Shown: positions 19,815 to 28,340 of the stretch, piece by piece
How positions within the stretch are numbered: position 1 is the stretch's first letter
How the letters are laid out: each line of letters starts with the position of its first letter
Source: Sneathiella glossodoripedis JCM 23214
GTDB lineage: Bacteria; Pseudomonadota; Alphaproteobacteria; Sneathiellales; Sneathiellaceae
NCBI RefSeq assembly: GCF_000616095.1
Contig: NZ_BAMS01000004.1
Location: forward strand, 162,396 to 226,395
Direction: 5' to 3'
DNA length: 64,000 nt
Made by a program: the position numbers and the translations under genes
The notes under the pieces: model-generated
Seen by the model: only the letters and a program-made list of their open reading frames with translations
Databases searched by the model: none
Told to the model about the DNA's origin: nothing

Positions 19815-19830
19815 GGAGATCACTTAAACC

Positions 19831-20175
19831 ATGGCTGAAAGCGAAGACCAATCAGCTATTATGACACCACCCGATTTTACGGATCTGTTTGAAAAACAGA
19901 CCGCAGCATTAGCCGACGCCGCCAAGGCATCCAATGCCTGTTTTGAGGCTATTCGCTCCCAGGATAAAATTCTTGAGACCCTGAGTTCTGCTTACAGCGC
20001 CGAAATCGAACAGGTTTTTACAATCGCAAAAGCCGTTAAAAACCCGCCGATGGCAATTGCCTCGGTGCCGGTGGTCTTGACGCTTGCAAACACTACCTTT
20101 GCCAAAGCCTTTACCTCGCTAGCTGAACTGACAGCTTTGTTTGAAAAAGCAGTGGCAGAGATTGATTTGCCTTAA
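19831..20175 (+). CDS. Small helical protein, phasin-like
   Basis: 114 aa with ATG after AAGGAGATCAC. Composition is Ala/Thr/Leu-rich and helical: DFTDLFEKQTAALADAAKAS, SAYSAEIEQVFTIAKAVKN and FAKAFTSLAELTALFEKAV. No catalytic motif, signal peptide or transmembrane segment. It resembles the protein at 18988 in character though not obviously in sequence. Convergent with the sensor kinase gene, 14 bases apart. Confidence 0.6.
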   Translation: MAESEDQSAIMTPPDFTDLFEKQTAALADAAKASNACFEAIRSQDKILETLSSAYSAEIEQVFTIAKAVKNPPMAIASVPVVLTLANTTFAKAFTSLAELTALFEKAVAEIDLP

Positions 20176-20189
20176 AGAACCCAACTTAA

Positions 20190-21533
20190 TTACAGCGGAA
20201 GGCTGACCTGAACACGAAGCCCGCCAAGCGGACTTGTCGCAAGAATAATCTGCCCCCCATGGCCGTGAACAACATCTCGGGCAATGGTCATGCCAAGACC
20301 GCTGCCACCTGTCTCGGTATTGCGGGACGTATCCAGTCGATGAAAGGGGCGAAATACATCCGCTCGTTTGTCTTCGGGAATTCCGGGTCCATCATCATCA
20401 ATCAGGATAAACGCCTGATCATCCTCTATGACAAGTTGCACTTCAATTTTTTGGGCATGGCGGCGGGCATTTTCAATCAGATTGGTCAGGCATCTTTTCA
20501 TGCCGTTGGGCCGCAGGTGAGCGAGCACATCCTCAGCGGCAGTGAGCGTGATATCCGCACCTTGGCGGGCGGCATTATCGCAAACTTCCTGCACGATTTC
20601 CTTCAGATTTACAGGGGCCACACTCTCCGCTTCCTGCCCCTTGGCAAAGGCAAGATACCCCTCCACCATATTTTTCATGTCCTCGACATCGCCGATCAGA
20701 TTGCGATTGGCATCATTGTCTTCCATCATGGCAAGCTGCAGCTTCATTCGGGTAAGCGGTGTTCGCAAATCGTGGCTCACACCGGCCAGCATTTCTGTGC
20801 GCTGTTTGATTTGCCGTAATATCCGGTGTTTCATTTCATGAAATGCGATTGAGGCCAGCCTGATTTCCTGTGCACCGGATGGTTTGAAATCCGCGACCTG
20901 CTGGCCCTTACCAAATTGCTCAGCTGCGTTGGCAAGCTGTCGGATCGGCCTCATTTGATTGCGTAGGAAAATGACAGCAATTGCAAGCAATGTGATCGAA
21001 ATACCAATCATCCAGAGCACAAAGATATAGGTGGTGTTGGAAAACAGGCGTTTGTCTCTCACGGTAACGTTAAGCACCTTGTCGGCGAGCTGCACCCGAA
21101 TGATCACAATTTCCAGATTGTTATTGGTGGTAATGGTGAAATCACGCCCCGGCAGGCTGGAGCGAAGCTCCCGCGCCATGTGGCGTTCCAGAAATCCGAA
21201 ATCATCATCATCGTGATCAGCCGAATAGGGGGTAATATACCCATCCTCAAAGGTGACGGTTAGCCGCATTTGTGAGCGGGCGATGTTCAGGATACTCGCT
21301 TGGGCTTCCTCGCCCGGAAAGCGGTCGGTCAGGGAGATGACGCTGGCTATTTCCCCGGATACCCCTTGTGCGAGCCGTCGCGCTACGTTATTCCAGTGTC
21401 GTTCGTAGAAAATATAGGTCGCCAGAATCTGCAGCAACACTGTTGGCAGCACGACAATCAGCAGGGATCGCCCGAACAACGTCCGGGGCATAATTTTTTT
21501 TAACAGGCCCACATAGGGTGCGTTTAATTTCAT
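20190..21533 (-). CDS. EnvZ-type sensor histidine kinase
   Basis: 447 aa. Two transmembrane helices (SLLIVVLPTVLLQILATYIF and IFVLWMIGISITLLAIAVIF) bracket a periplasmic sensor of about 130 residues; a HAMP linker starts at RNQMRPIRQLANAAEQFG. The phospho-acceptor box is GVSHDLRTPLTRMKLQL, and the ATPase has NLIENARRHA (N), DDGPGIPEDKR (G1) and GGSGLGMTIARD (G2). It is 19 bases downstream of the response regulator and downstream of a marR gene, so all three form one operon. The signal is unknown. Confidence 0.93.
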   Translation of the reverse strand: MKLNAPYVGLLKKIMPRTLFGRSLLIVVLPTVLLQILATYIFYERHWNNVARRLAQGVSGEIASVISLTDRFPGEEAQASILNIARSQMRLTVTFEDGYITPYSADHDDDDFGFLERHMARELRSSLPGRDFTITTNNNLEIVIIRVQLADKVLNVTVRDKRLFSNTTYIFVLWMIGISITLLAIAVIFLRNQMRPIRQLANAAEQFGKGQQVADFKPSGAQEIRLASIAFHEMKHRILRQIKQRTEMLAGVSHDLRTPLTRMKLQLAMMEDNDANRNLIGDVEDMKNMVEGYLAFAKGQEAESVAPVNLKEIVQEVCDNAARQGADITLTAAEDVLAHLRPNGMKRCLTNLIENARRHAQKIEVQLVIEDDQAFILIDDDGPGIPEDKRADVFRPFHRLDTSRNTETGGSGLGMTIARDVVHGHGGQIILATSPLGGLRVQVSLPL

Positions 21534-21552
21534 GCACCTAACCTATCACAGT

Positions 21553-22234
21553 TTAATCTGCCCAAAGCACATATCCTTCACCGCGAACTGTCTGAAGATA
21601 TCGTGGCATTTTTGGGTCATCCTCGATTTTTCGGCGAAGCGGGTAATTTGGACGTCAACCGCTCGTCCTTGCGCGCCGCTATGGGCTGACAGTTCGTCTC
21701 TTGAAATGGAAACTCCGGGCGAAGCGCCAATGATTTTAGCAGTATCTGTTCACTGGATGTCAAATTGATCACTTCCCCGTCCTTGGAGAGAATACCCCGA
21801 GGAATATTGAAAGTGAACGCGCCAAAGGAAATTTCCGAGTGGCTGGCTTCGTGGGATCTGCGCAAAATAGCTGATACCCGCAGTAACAGCTCTCTGGGCT
21901 CGAACGGTTTGGTCAGGTAATCATCAACGCCAGCTTCCAGTCCGTCTATGCGGTCATCCGTCTCTGCCATTGCGGTCAACATCAAGATCGCCACATTTCT
22001 GTTAGGGCCCGCTGTATTCCGCAAGGATGCCGCGAAGCTCAAGCCGTCCTCACCGGGCATCATCCGATCCAGAACAATCAGGTCAAAGGAAAGGCCCGCC
22101 ATCTTGCGCCGTGCATCTTCTGCGCTATTGGCAATCGTCGCCCTGTATTCGTTATCGGTCAGGTATTTCTTCAGCAGGGACGCAAGACGGCTATCGTCGT
22201 CCACAACCAGAATATGAGGGGCGTTGTCGTGCAT
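21553..22234 (-). CDS. OmpR family response regulator (two frameshifts)
   Basis: Receiver domain: LVVDDD acidic pair, phospho-acceptor in LIVLDRMMPG, LTAMAE threonine and TKPFEPRELLLR lysine. The C-terminal winged helix (LTSSEQILLKSLALRPG) is split by two single-base losses, at about 21715-21720 and 21639-21642. Correcting both gives RDELSAHSGAQGRAVDVQITR and the ending RYLQTVRGEGYVLWAD with TAA at 21553-21555, about 227 aa. Partner of the adjacent EnvZ-like kinase. Confidence 0.9.
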
Positions 22235-22254
22235 GCTCTGCGAAACTCTTCCTG

Positions 22255-22749
22255 TTATTTTTTCATGATCCGGCTCAGGGCCTTGTCCCTATCAGCTTCA
22301 TTTATGAGCCCTTCAAGAACCTTTCGGTATCCCGCGACGGCCTCACCGCCTGCTTCGCGAAATGCTTTCGCAACCTGTTGCTGTTGCACATGACTGATTT
22401 TCCGCTCGAGCACTTTCCCTTCATCCGTCAGATATAACAACCTTTGACGGCGGTCCGATACACCAGCTTTCTGCTCGACAAACCCTCGTTCCACCAAGGC
22501 ATTCAGCACTCGGCTCAGGCTCTGTTTGGTGATGCGCAGGATCTCCAGAAGCTCAGAGACTGTAATTCCGGGATTGCGTCCCACAAAGTGGATAACCCGG
22601 TGATGGGCGCGACCAAAATTATAGTCTTTAAGAATCTGATCAGGCCCATCTGTGAAGTCGCGATAGGCAAAAAACAGCAGTTCAATTGATTGTCTCAACT
22701 CTTCTTCGCGAAGGAAGAGCGGGTTTGTTCCAGATTTTACGTCAGCCAT
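22255..22749 (-). CDS. MarR family transcriptional regulator
   Basis: 164 aa winged-helix repressor: GRNPGITVSELLEILRI then TKQSLSRVLNALVERGFVEQ (recognition helix) and DRRQRLLYLTDEG (wing). Divergent from ilvE, with a 105-base gap that holds an inverted repeat (22788-22805) suited to a MarR dimer. Followed by the OmpR/EnvZ-like pair on the same strand. Confidence 0.9.
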   Translation of the reverse strand: MADVKSGTNPLFLREEELRQSIELLFFAYRDFTDGPDQILKDYNFGRAHHRVIHFVGRNPGITVSELLEILRITKQSLSRVLNALVERGFVEQKAGVSDRRQRLLYLTDEGKVLERKISHVQQQQVAKAFREAGGEAVAGYRKVLEGLINEADRDKALSRIMKK

Positions 22750-22787
22750 GTTGACTTAATTTTCTCATAATGTTACCAATTGAAAGC

Positions 22788-22805
22788 ATGAAACGTAATT
22801 TTCAT
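22788..22805. promoter_or_regulatory. Candidate MarR operator
   Basis: Inverted repeat ATGAAA (22788-22793), six bases, TTTCAT (22800-22805), centrally placed between marR and ilvE. MarR proteins usually bind such palindromes in their own divergent promoter. Inference only. Confidence 0.35.
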
Positions 22806-22854
22806 ACTTATAACCTGTAAATAAACGACACATTATAACCCAAGGTTCAGAATA

Positions 22855-23739
22855 ATGGATACAACCTCATTTGCCGAACGCGATGGCTATATCTGGTTTA
22901 ACGGAGAATTGACCAATTGGCGAGAGGCCAAAGTGCATGTTCTCACTCATGGACTGCATTATGCCAGTAGTGTCTTCGAAGGGGAACGGGTATATGACGG
23001 AGAAATTTTCAAGCTCACGGAACATACTGAACGCCTGATCAAATCAGCACAAATTCTGGGCTTTGATCTGGGAATGAGCGTGGCCCAAATCAATCAGGCC
23101 TGTATTGATACCATCAAAGCCAACAATATTGTCGATGGATATGTTCGTCCTGTTGCGTGGCGGGGTTCTGAAATGATGGGTGTGTCTGCGCAACAAAATA
23201 AAATAAATGTGGCTGTAGCCGCTTGGGTCTGGCCAAGTTATTTCGATCCGGAAGCCCGAATGAAAGGCATTCGATTGAAGCTATCGGACTGGAAACGTCC
23301 GTCACCTGAAACCATCCCGACCCAGTCCAAGGCTGCGGGTCTGTATATGATCTGTACACTGAGCAAGCATCAGGCGGAAGCAGAAGGCTATGATGACGCC
23401 GTTATGCTGGATTATCGGGGCCGGATCGCTGAAGCAACGGGTGCAAATATTTTCTTCACCAAAGAAGGAGTTTTGCATACACCGACACCTGATTGCTTTT
23501 TGGACGGTATTACCAGAAGAACAGTGATTGATTTGGCGAAATCCCGCGGTATCGAAGTTGTCGAGCGGGCAATTCAGCCGGAAGAAATGGCGGAATTTGA
23601 AGAATGTTTTCTGACAGGAACCGCAGCGGAAGTAACGCCGGTTCAATGCATTAACGACTACCAGTTTACTCCGGGCTCCATCTGCGAAACTCTGATCAGG
23701 GACTATGATGCGCTCGTTAGGCGAAAACAGGCTGCCTGA
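22855..23739 (+). CDS. ilvE: Branched-chain amino acid aminotransferase
   Basis: Fold-type IV PLP transaminase, 294 aa, for the final step of Leu/Ile/Val synthesis. Begins TSFAERDGYIWFNGEL, with HVLTHGLHYASSVFEGERVY (substrate pocket). The likely PLP lysine lies in TQSKAAGLYM, followed by YDDAVMLDYRGRIAEATGAN, DGITRRTVIDLA and FLTGTAAEVTPV. Preceded by the marR divergent promoter, followed by a strong terminator. Confidence 0.94.
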   Translation: MDTTSFAERDGYIWFNGELTNWREAKVHVLTHGLHYASSVFEGERVYDGEIFKLTEHTERLIKSAQILGFDLGMSVAQINQACIDTIKANNIVDGYVRPVAWRGSEMMGVSAQQNKINVAVAAWVWPSYFDPEARMKGIRLKLSDWKRPSPETIPTQSKAAGLYMICTLSKHQAEAEGYDDAVMLDYRGRIAEATGANIFFTKEGVLHTPTPDCFLDGITRRTVIDLAKSRGIEVVERAIQPEEMAEFEECFLTGTAAEVTPVQCINDYQFTPGSICETLIRDYDALVRRKQAA

Positions 23740-23760
23740 TTTCCAAAGCGTCTTTGATTG

Positions 23761-23798
23761 CAGCCGCCTGATTTTTGAGGCGGCTGTTCTTGTTTTTG
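23761..23798 (+). terminator. Rho-independent terminator of ilvE
   Basis: Nine-base stem CAGCCGCCT (23761-23769) with AGGCGGCTG (23778-23786), then a T-rich tail TTCTTGTTTTTG. Confidence 0.85.
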
Positions 23799-23890
23799 CC
23801 CTTTTTATTTTGATAATAGGCGGCATAAAGGGTATTCATGAAGCCGGTGAACATCAGCGCATGTAAAGTTTGAATTGAACAGGTACCAAA

Positions 23891-25207
23891 ATGAAGCGTT
23901 TGGGATTAATAGTTGCATTTTTTCTCTTCGGAACAACCCTGTCCCATGGGTCCTTTCAGGATGGCCTGAACGCATATAATGAAGGAAACTTTGGCAAAGC
24001 TGTCACCATTTGGGAAGAACAGGCCAGCCGGGGTGATGTCAATTCGCAGTATAATCTTGGTCTGTTTTATGAGCGCGGTGTAGAAGGCTACCCTAAGGAT
24101 CTTGCGGTCGCTTATGCGTGGTATCGGCTTGCGGCCGCCCAGAATGCGGCGCCTGCCATACAGGCAGTCAGCCGTCTGGAACCACTGCTGACCGCTGGAC
24201 AGATTGAGGATGGAAATAAACTGGCAATTTCCATTTTAGGGCGCTGGTATCGTGAGAATGTTGGCCTGAAAGAAGATGATTACAAGAAAATCGTTGAGGA
24301 GAGGGCCCGCCTTGAAAAAGCAAAAATTGAAGCTGAAAAGCGCGCGGCTGAACAGCGACGCAAACAGCAACAGGCACTGATTGCTCAGCGCGATGCAGAT
24401 GCGAAGCTGGCAGAGCGGTTGGAAGAAGAAAGCAGAGCCGCAGCCATTCGTGCTGCACGTGAACAGGCCGAAGAAGCCAAACGTCAAGCCTATCTTGCGC
24501 AAAAGCAGCGCGAAGAAGAGGAAAGACTAGCTCGTCTTCGGGCCGAACGGGAAGAGGAAATCGAACGTCAGGCGGCTCTTAAACGACTGCAGGAACTCAA
24601 AGCGAAACAACAGGGCACTGTGAGCGAACCGGTTGTGCTTTCAACGCCGCAAAAACCGGTAATCGCACCGCAAGCTCCTGCCGCGAATACGGCTGTTGCC
24701 ACAAAGCCCTCACAACCTGTCAGTTCACAGCCCGCCAGTTCACAAGCTGTGCAGCCACAGAACTCACTGCAATCAACAGATACGCCGCAAAAACCGGCCA
24801 GCTCCGGTGAACAGACTGCAAGTCGTGCAAATGACCAGCTGTCTAACTCGAAACCGGTTGCACAGGAGCAAACGGTTGCATCCAAGCCTGCAACTCCGAA
24901 CCCGGTCAAAGCGCAGCCAAAAACGACCTTGCCTGTGATTAACAATGGAATGGATCAGCAGATCGTTTCAAATATTCTGGAAGCTTCAAAAAGCGTCGAT
25001 CTCTCAACACCGCAAGCGGTTGCAGAAATCAGTGCTGAAAATACCAATATTGAAGCGTTGAAATGGTCGTTGATTTCAGCTGCACGCGGCAAGGCAAGTG
25101 CTGTCAGGATGAATGAAATTCTAAAACGCAGCCTGTCGCCCGCTCAAGTTGCAGAAGCGAACCGGCGGGCCGCTGAATGGATACTCAAGCGCCAGAAACG
25201 CGGCTGA
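23891..25207 (+). CDS. Secreted Sel1-repeat protein with long charged coiled coil
   Basis: 438 aa. A signal peptide (MKRLGLIVAFFLFGTTLSHG) is followed by one or two Sel1/TPR-like repeats: FGKAVTIWEEQASRGDVNSQ and YNLGLFYERGVEGYPKDLAV, then AYAWYRLAAAQN. Residues about 130-245 are a Glu/Arg/Lys/Ala-rich coiled coil. A low-complexity Pro/Ser/Gln/Thr linker (about 250-345) follows, and a C-terminal helical domain (VSNILEASKSVDLSTPQA). A periplasmic scaffold or envelope role is likely, but no function is assigned. Confidence 0.75.
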   Translation: MKRLGLIVAFFLFGTTLSHGSFQDGLNAYNEGNFGKAVTIWEEQASRGDVNSQYNLGLFYERGVEGYPKDLAVAYAWYRLAAAQNAAPAIQAVSRLEPLLTAGQIEDGNKLAISILGRWYRENVGLKEDDYKKIVEERARLEKAKIEAEKRAAEQRRKQQQALIAQRDADAKLAERLEEESRAAAIRAAREQAEEAKRQAYLAQKQREEEERLARLRAEREEEIERQAALKRLQELKAKQQGTVSEPVVLSTPQKPVIAPQAPAANTAVATKPSQPVSSQPASSQAVQPQNSLQSTDTPQKPASSGEQTASRANDQLSNSKPVAQEQTVASKPATPNPVKAQPKTTLPVINNGMDQQIVSNILEASKSVDLSTPQAVAEISAENTNIEALKWSLISAARGKASAVRMNEILKRSLSPAQVAEANRRAAEWILKRQKRG

Positions 25208-25219
25208 TGGCGTAACCGC

Positions 25220-25672
25220 TCAGTCTTTCCATTTATTTGCAGCGTCCAGATCACTCTGACGCTCTTTCACCCAATTACGCTCACCCTGAGCAGTCTCTTC
25301 CAGCTTCCAAAACGGGGCTTTGGTTTTAAGCCAGTCCATCAGGAAGGCGGCCGCTTCAAATGCGTCCTGGCGATGTGCTGAGGCGGTGACGACCAGCACA
25401 ATGGGTTCTCCCAATTCCATTGTTCCAAATCGGTGTATAATTCGGCAATCTGTCAGTTTCCAGCGGCTACGGGCTTCCTGTTCAATTTTCTCCAGCTGTT
25501 TTTCAGTCATGCCGGGGTAATGTTCAAGTGTCAGCGATTTGACAGGTGAGCCATCGTTGAAGTCGCGCACATATCCAGTAAAAGAGACAACAGCGCCAAT
25601 ATCTGTAGACTGTCCAGCCACATCTGCTATGACCGCGCCGCTATCAAAAATCTCCTGCTGGACAATAACCAT
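25220..25672 (-). CDS. moaE: Molybdopterin synthase catalytic subunit
   Basis: 150 aa. Converts precursor Z to molybdopterin together with MoaD. Conserved elements: GAVVSFTGYVRDFNDG, LEHYPGMTEKQLEKI, HRFGTMELGEPIVLV and the active-site block AHRQDAFEAAAFLMDWLKTK followed by APFWKLE. moaD starts 1 base upstream and a mobB-moeA fusion overlaps moaD, forming a compact molybdenum-cofactor operon. Confidence 0.95.
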   Translation of the reverse strand: MVIVQQEIFDSGAVIADVAGQSTDIGAVVSFTGYVRDFNDGSPVKSLTLEHYPGMTEKQLEKIEQEARSRWKLTDCRIIHRFGTMELGEPIVLVVTASAHRQDAFEAAAFLMDWLKTKAPFWKLEETAQGERNWVKERQSDLDAANKWKD

Positions 25673-25673
25673 C

Positions 25674-25925
25674 TTACCCTCCTGTCACTGGTGGGAAAAA
25701 AGCGACTTCCTTTGCATCCTTCAGTGCTGCATCACCCTTCACATATTCCTGATCAAGGGCAACGCGAATGACATTTCTGTCCGCCAGCGCGGATGAATAG
25801 GGTTCTCCGCGGCTTATCAGAAATTCCAGCAACTGATCGACCGTTGTGACCTCTTTTGGAAGATCGACTGTGTCCTCTGCCATACCGATTTGTGCCCGCA
25901 GCCAGGCAAAATAAAGAATTTTCAT
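25674..25925 (-). CDS. moaD: Molybdopterin synthase sulfur carrier subunit
   Basis: 83-aa ubiquitin-fold protein. The essential C-terminal double glycine is present (FFPPVTGG), to be thiocarboxylated before sulfur transfer. Start MKILYFAWLRAQIG. Overlaps the mobB-moeA stop by 4 bases and is immediately followed by moaE. Confidence 0.94.
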   Translation of the reverse strand: MKILYFAWLRAQIGMAEDTVDLPKEVTTVDQLLEFLISRGEPYSSALADRNVIRVALDQEYVKGDAALKDAKEVAFFPPVTGG

Positions 25926-27691
25926 GGGTAAAACTCTGAAAAGGGGATAAATTTTACAGGCTCGCCAACTGATACTTCTGTGGTCTGTTCATCCAGTTCA
26001 ATCAGTCCATTTGCCCAGGTTAGAGATTCAATAAGTCCAGACCCTTCCGATCTGAATTTTTCCACCCGAAGGTCACCAGTTGCCGTATGGCTGTAGCGCC
26101 CCCGTAGCCATTCTTTTCGGCCGGATTTCTTTTTCATTTCAAAAGCCGACGGTATCAAATAATAGGGAATGGACACCTCTTCTTGGGAGCCAGCCAAACG
26201 TTTCGCCAGTGGCAGCGCAAACTGTAGCGCACAAACAAGGGCAGCAACGGGATTGCCCGGCAGCCCCATGAAAGGGACGTCCTTGATCATGCCTAGGGCA
26301 AGTGGCCGTCCCGGTTTAATCGCTATGCGCCAAAAATCAATATGCCCCAATTCTTCGATAACGGCTTTTACGTGATCCTCATCCCCAAGTGAAACACCGC
26401 CGGAGCTGATCACAAAATCACAACTGCTCGCTGCCACTTCCACCGCTCTTTGAATGTTTTCTTTGCTGTCAGGAAGGATCCCAAAATCCTGAACGTCCCA
26501 TCCATGTTTTTCAAAACAGGATCGCAGCATGTAACGATTGGCATCGTAAATTTTACCGCTTTGATGGGTTTCACCGGGCTCGAGCAATTCATCACCCGTT
26601 GAAAGTATGGCAATTCGGAGAGGCCTGAATACGTTCACACGGCCCGCGCCAACGCTGGCTAGTCTTGCAATATGTGGGGGGTGAAGTGTGGTGCCGGCCC
26701 TAACCGCAATTTCTCCTTGGCGGATATCTTCCGCGGCACATCGACGATTGCTACCCGGGCGGAGCGAGGCGTTAATTACGACTTCATCACCCTTAACGGT
26801 GCAATCTTCAATCATCGCGACTGTATCGCAGCCCTCCGGGATCAGGGCACCGGTAAAAATTCTGACGCATTCTCCGCGATGAACAGTCCTGTCAAAGGGC
26901 TGACCCGCAGCACTTCTGCCAACGATCTGCAAGGCTCTGTTCGGCGGTTCGTTTAAATCTTGCGCAGCAAATGCAAACCCGTCCACAGCTGAGTTATCGG
27001 CTGGGGGAAGGGAGATATTCGAATATATGTCCTGTGATGTAATGCGCCCCGTCGCAGCGCTGATAGCAACCGTCTCAGTCTCCGTGAATGCAGTGGCATT
27101 TTGCAGGATACGCTTTCGGGCTTCTTCGGTGCTGATCATATCTTCTGGGGCGCGAAAGCAATCATTGCTGATCTTTGTGGGTGCGCTTTTGCCCTGCGCT
27201 GGGAATAAATGTGCCTCGATAAAATCCGCGACGTCATCAATCGCATCAATATCAATGAGCGGCAAACGCGTATCCAGATCTTTCTGGTTGGTTATAACGC
27301 CAATTACTGTCTCATCTGTCATAAACAGGGGTGTCGCACCCTCAAGCCCTCGCCAGACTTCAAGCTTCGGGAAATCTTCGCTTTTAAATCCTTCAACCAG
27401 AAGAATATCAACGGGCGAGAACCGCCTGCAAAGCTCGTCAAAACTGGCTTCGTCTTCCGCTGTATTTTCATGCATGTGGGCCCACCGGTGGCGGGAGGAT
27501 ACAAGCACTTCTTTTGCACCGGCCTGACGATGGCGAAAACTGTCTTTTCCGGGTTTGTCAATATCGAAACGATGATGAGCGTGTTTGAGTGTGGAAACTG
27601 AATATCCCCGTTCAATCAATTTCGGGATAAGCGATACAAGCAAAGTTGTTTTGCCGCTCCCGCTCCATCCTGAAATTCCAAGGATTTTCAT
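25922..27691 (-). CDS. Bifunctional MobB adaptor-MoeA molybdopterin molybdotransferase
   Basis: 589 aa in one intact frame. Residues 1-165 are MobB: P-loop GWSGSGKTTLLVSL, TLKHAHHRFDID, and VDILLVEGFKSEDFPKLE. Residues about 180-589 are MoeA: PPADNSAVDGFAF, RIFTGALIPEGCDTVAMIED, ILSTGDELLEPGE, SSGGVSLGDEDHVKAV, IAIKPGRPLALG and GLPGNPVAALVC. MoeA inserts molybdate into adenylated molybdopterin, and MobB is a GTP-binding helper in MGD formation. Bifunctional MobB/MoeA proteins are known in some proteobacteria. mobA is not in the window. Confidence 0.94.
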   Translation of the reverse strand: MKILGISGWSGSGKTTLLVSLIPKLIERGYSVSTLKHAHHRFDIDKPGKDSFRHRQAGAKEVLVSSRHRWAHMHENTAEDEASFDELCRRFSPVDILLVEGFKSEDFPKLEVWRGLEGATPLFMTDETVIGVITNQKDLDTRLPLIDIDAIDDVADFIEAHLFPAQGKSAPTKISNDCFRAPEDMISTEEARKRILQNATAFTETETVAISAATGRITSQDIYSNISLPPADNSAVDGFAFAAQDLNEPPNRALQIVGRSAAGQPFDRTVHRGECVRIFTGALIPEGCDTVAMIEDCTVKGDEVVINASLRPGSNRRCAAEDIRQGEIAVRAGTTLHPPHIARLASVGAGRVNVFRPLRIAILSTGDELLEPGETHQSGKIYDANRYMLRSCFEKHGWDVQDFGILPDSKENIQRAVEVAASSCDFVISSGGVSLGDEDHVKAVIEELGHIDFWRIAIKPGRPLALGMIKDVPFMGLPGNPVAALVCALQFALPLAKRLAGSQEEVSIPYYLIPSAFEMKKKSGRKEWLRGRYSHTATGDLRVEKFRSEGSGLIESLTWANGLIELDEQTTEVSVGEPVKFIPFSEFYP

Positions 27692-27692
27692 T

Positions 27693-28259
27693 TTACTCGT
27701 CAGCCTCTTTCATCATGTGCCGAAGGCCAAGGCGTAAATAGTCATAACCCGTCCACATGGTCAATAGACCAGCTATCCACAACAAAACACTGCCAACCAA
27801 CAGGGCATCAAAGTCACCTTGCACTGCCGGGCCGCCCAGTAAAAAGCATAATGCCAGAATTTGCGCAGCGGTTTTCCATTTGGCTAGTCGGCTGACGGGC
27901 ATACCAACACGCAATTCCGCCAGATATTCCCGAAGCCCGGAAACCATAATTTCACGGCACAGAATAATGACAGCCGGAATTAACAGCCAGTCGGTGATCC
28001 GATCGACGCCAACCAGAAACAGGATTGCCGCAGCAACCAGAAGCTTGTCTGCGACCGGATCCAGAAACCGACCCAAATTCGAAGTCTGTTTGTTTCTGCG
28101 GGCAAGATATCCATCGAAAAAATCGGTGATGCCTGCTGCTATAAACAGGGCGAGGGGAACCCAGCTCGACCAGTCACCGGGCAGGTAGAATGAGGCAAGC
28201 AAAAGCGGAATAACCGCTATTCTTGAAAGTGTTAATAAATTTGGCAAACGAAATAACAT
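27693..28259 (-). CDS. pgsA: CDP-diacylglycerol-glycerol-3-phosphate 3-phosphatidyltransferase
   Basis: Makes phosphatidylglycerol phosphate in the inner membrane. 188 aa, several transmembrane helices (WVPLALFIAAGITDFF). The CDP-alcohol phosphatidyltransferase signature DG-x2-AR-x8-G-x3-D-x3-D is present, running from DGYLARRN to FLDPVADK. One base before mobB-moeA on the same strand. Confidence 0.94.
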   Translation of the reverse strand: MLFRLPNLLTLSRIAVIPLLLASFYLPGDWSSWVPLALFIAAGITDFFDGYLARRNKQTSNLGRFLDPVADKLLVAAAILFLVGVDRITDWLLIPAVIILCREIMVSGLREYLAELRVGMPVSRLAKWKTAAQILALCFLLGGPAVQGDFDALLVGSVLLWIAGLLTMWTGYDYLRLGLRHMMKEADE

Positions 28260-28340
28260 GCCCAGATTCCCGGTTATTGGTCAGAATGACCCACCTAGTA
28301 TAGGGGGGGTAAGTAGTGAGTAAAAGGCGTCATAGCATGT

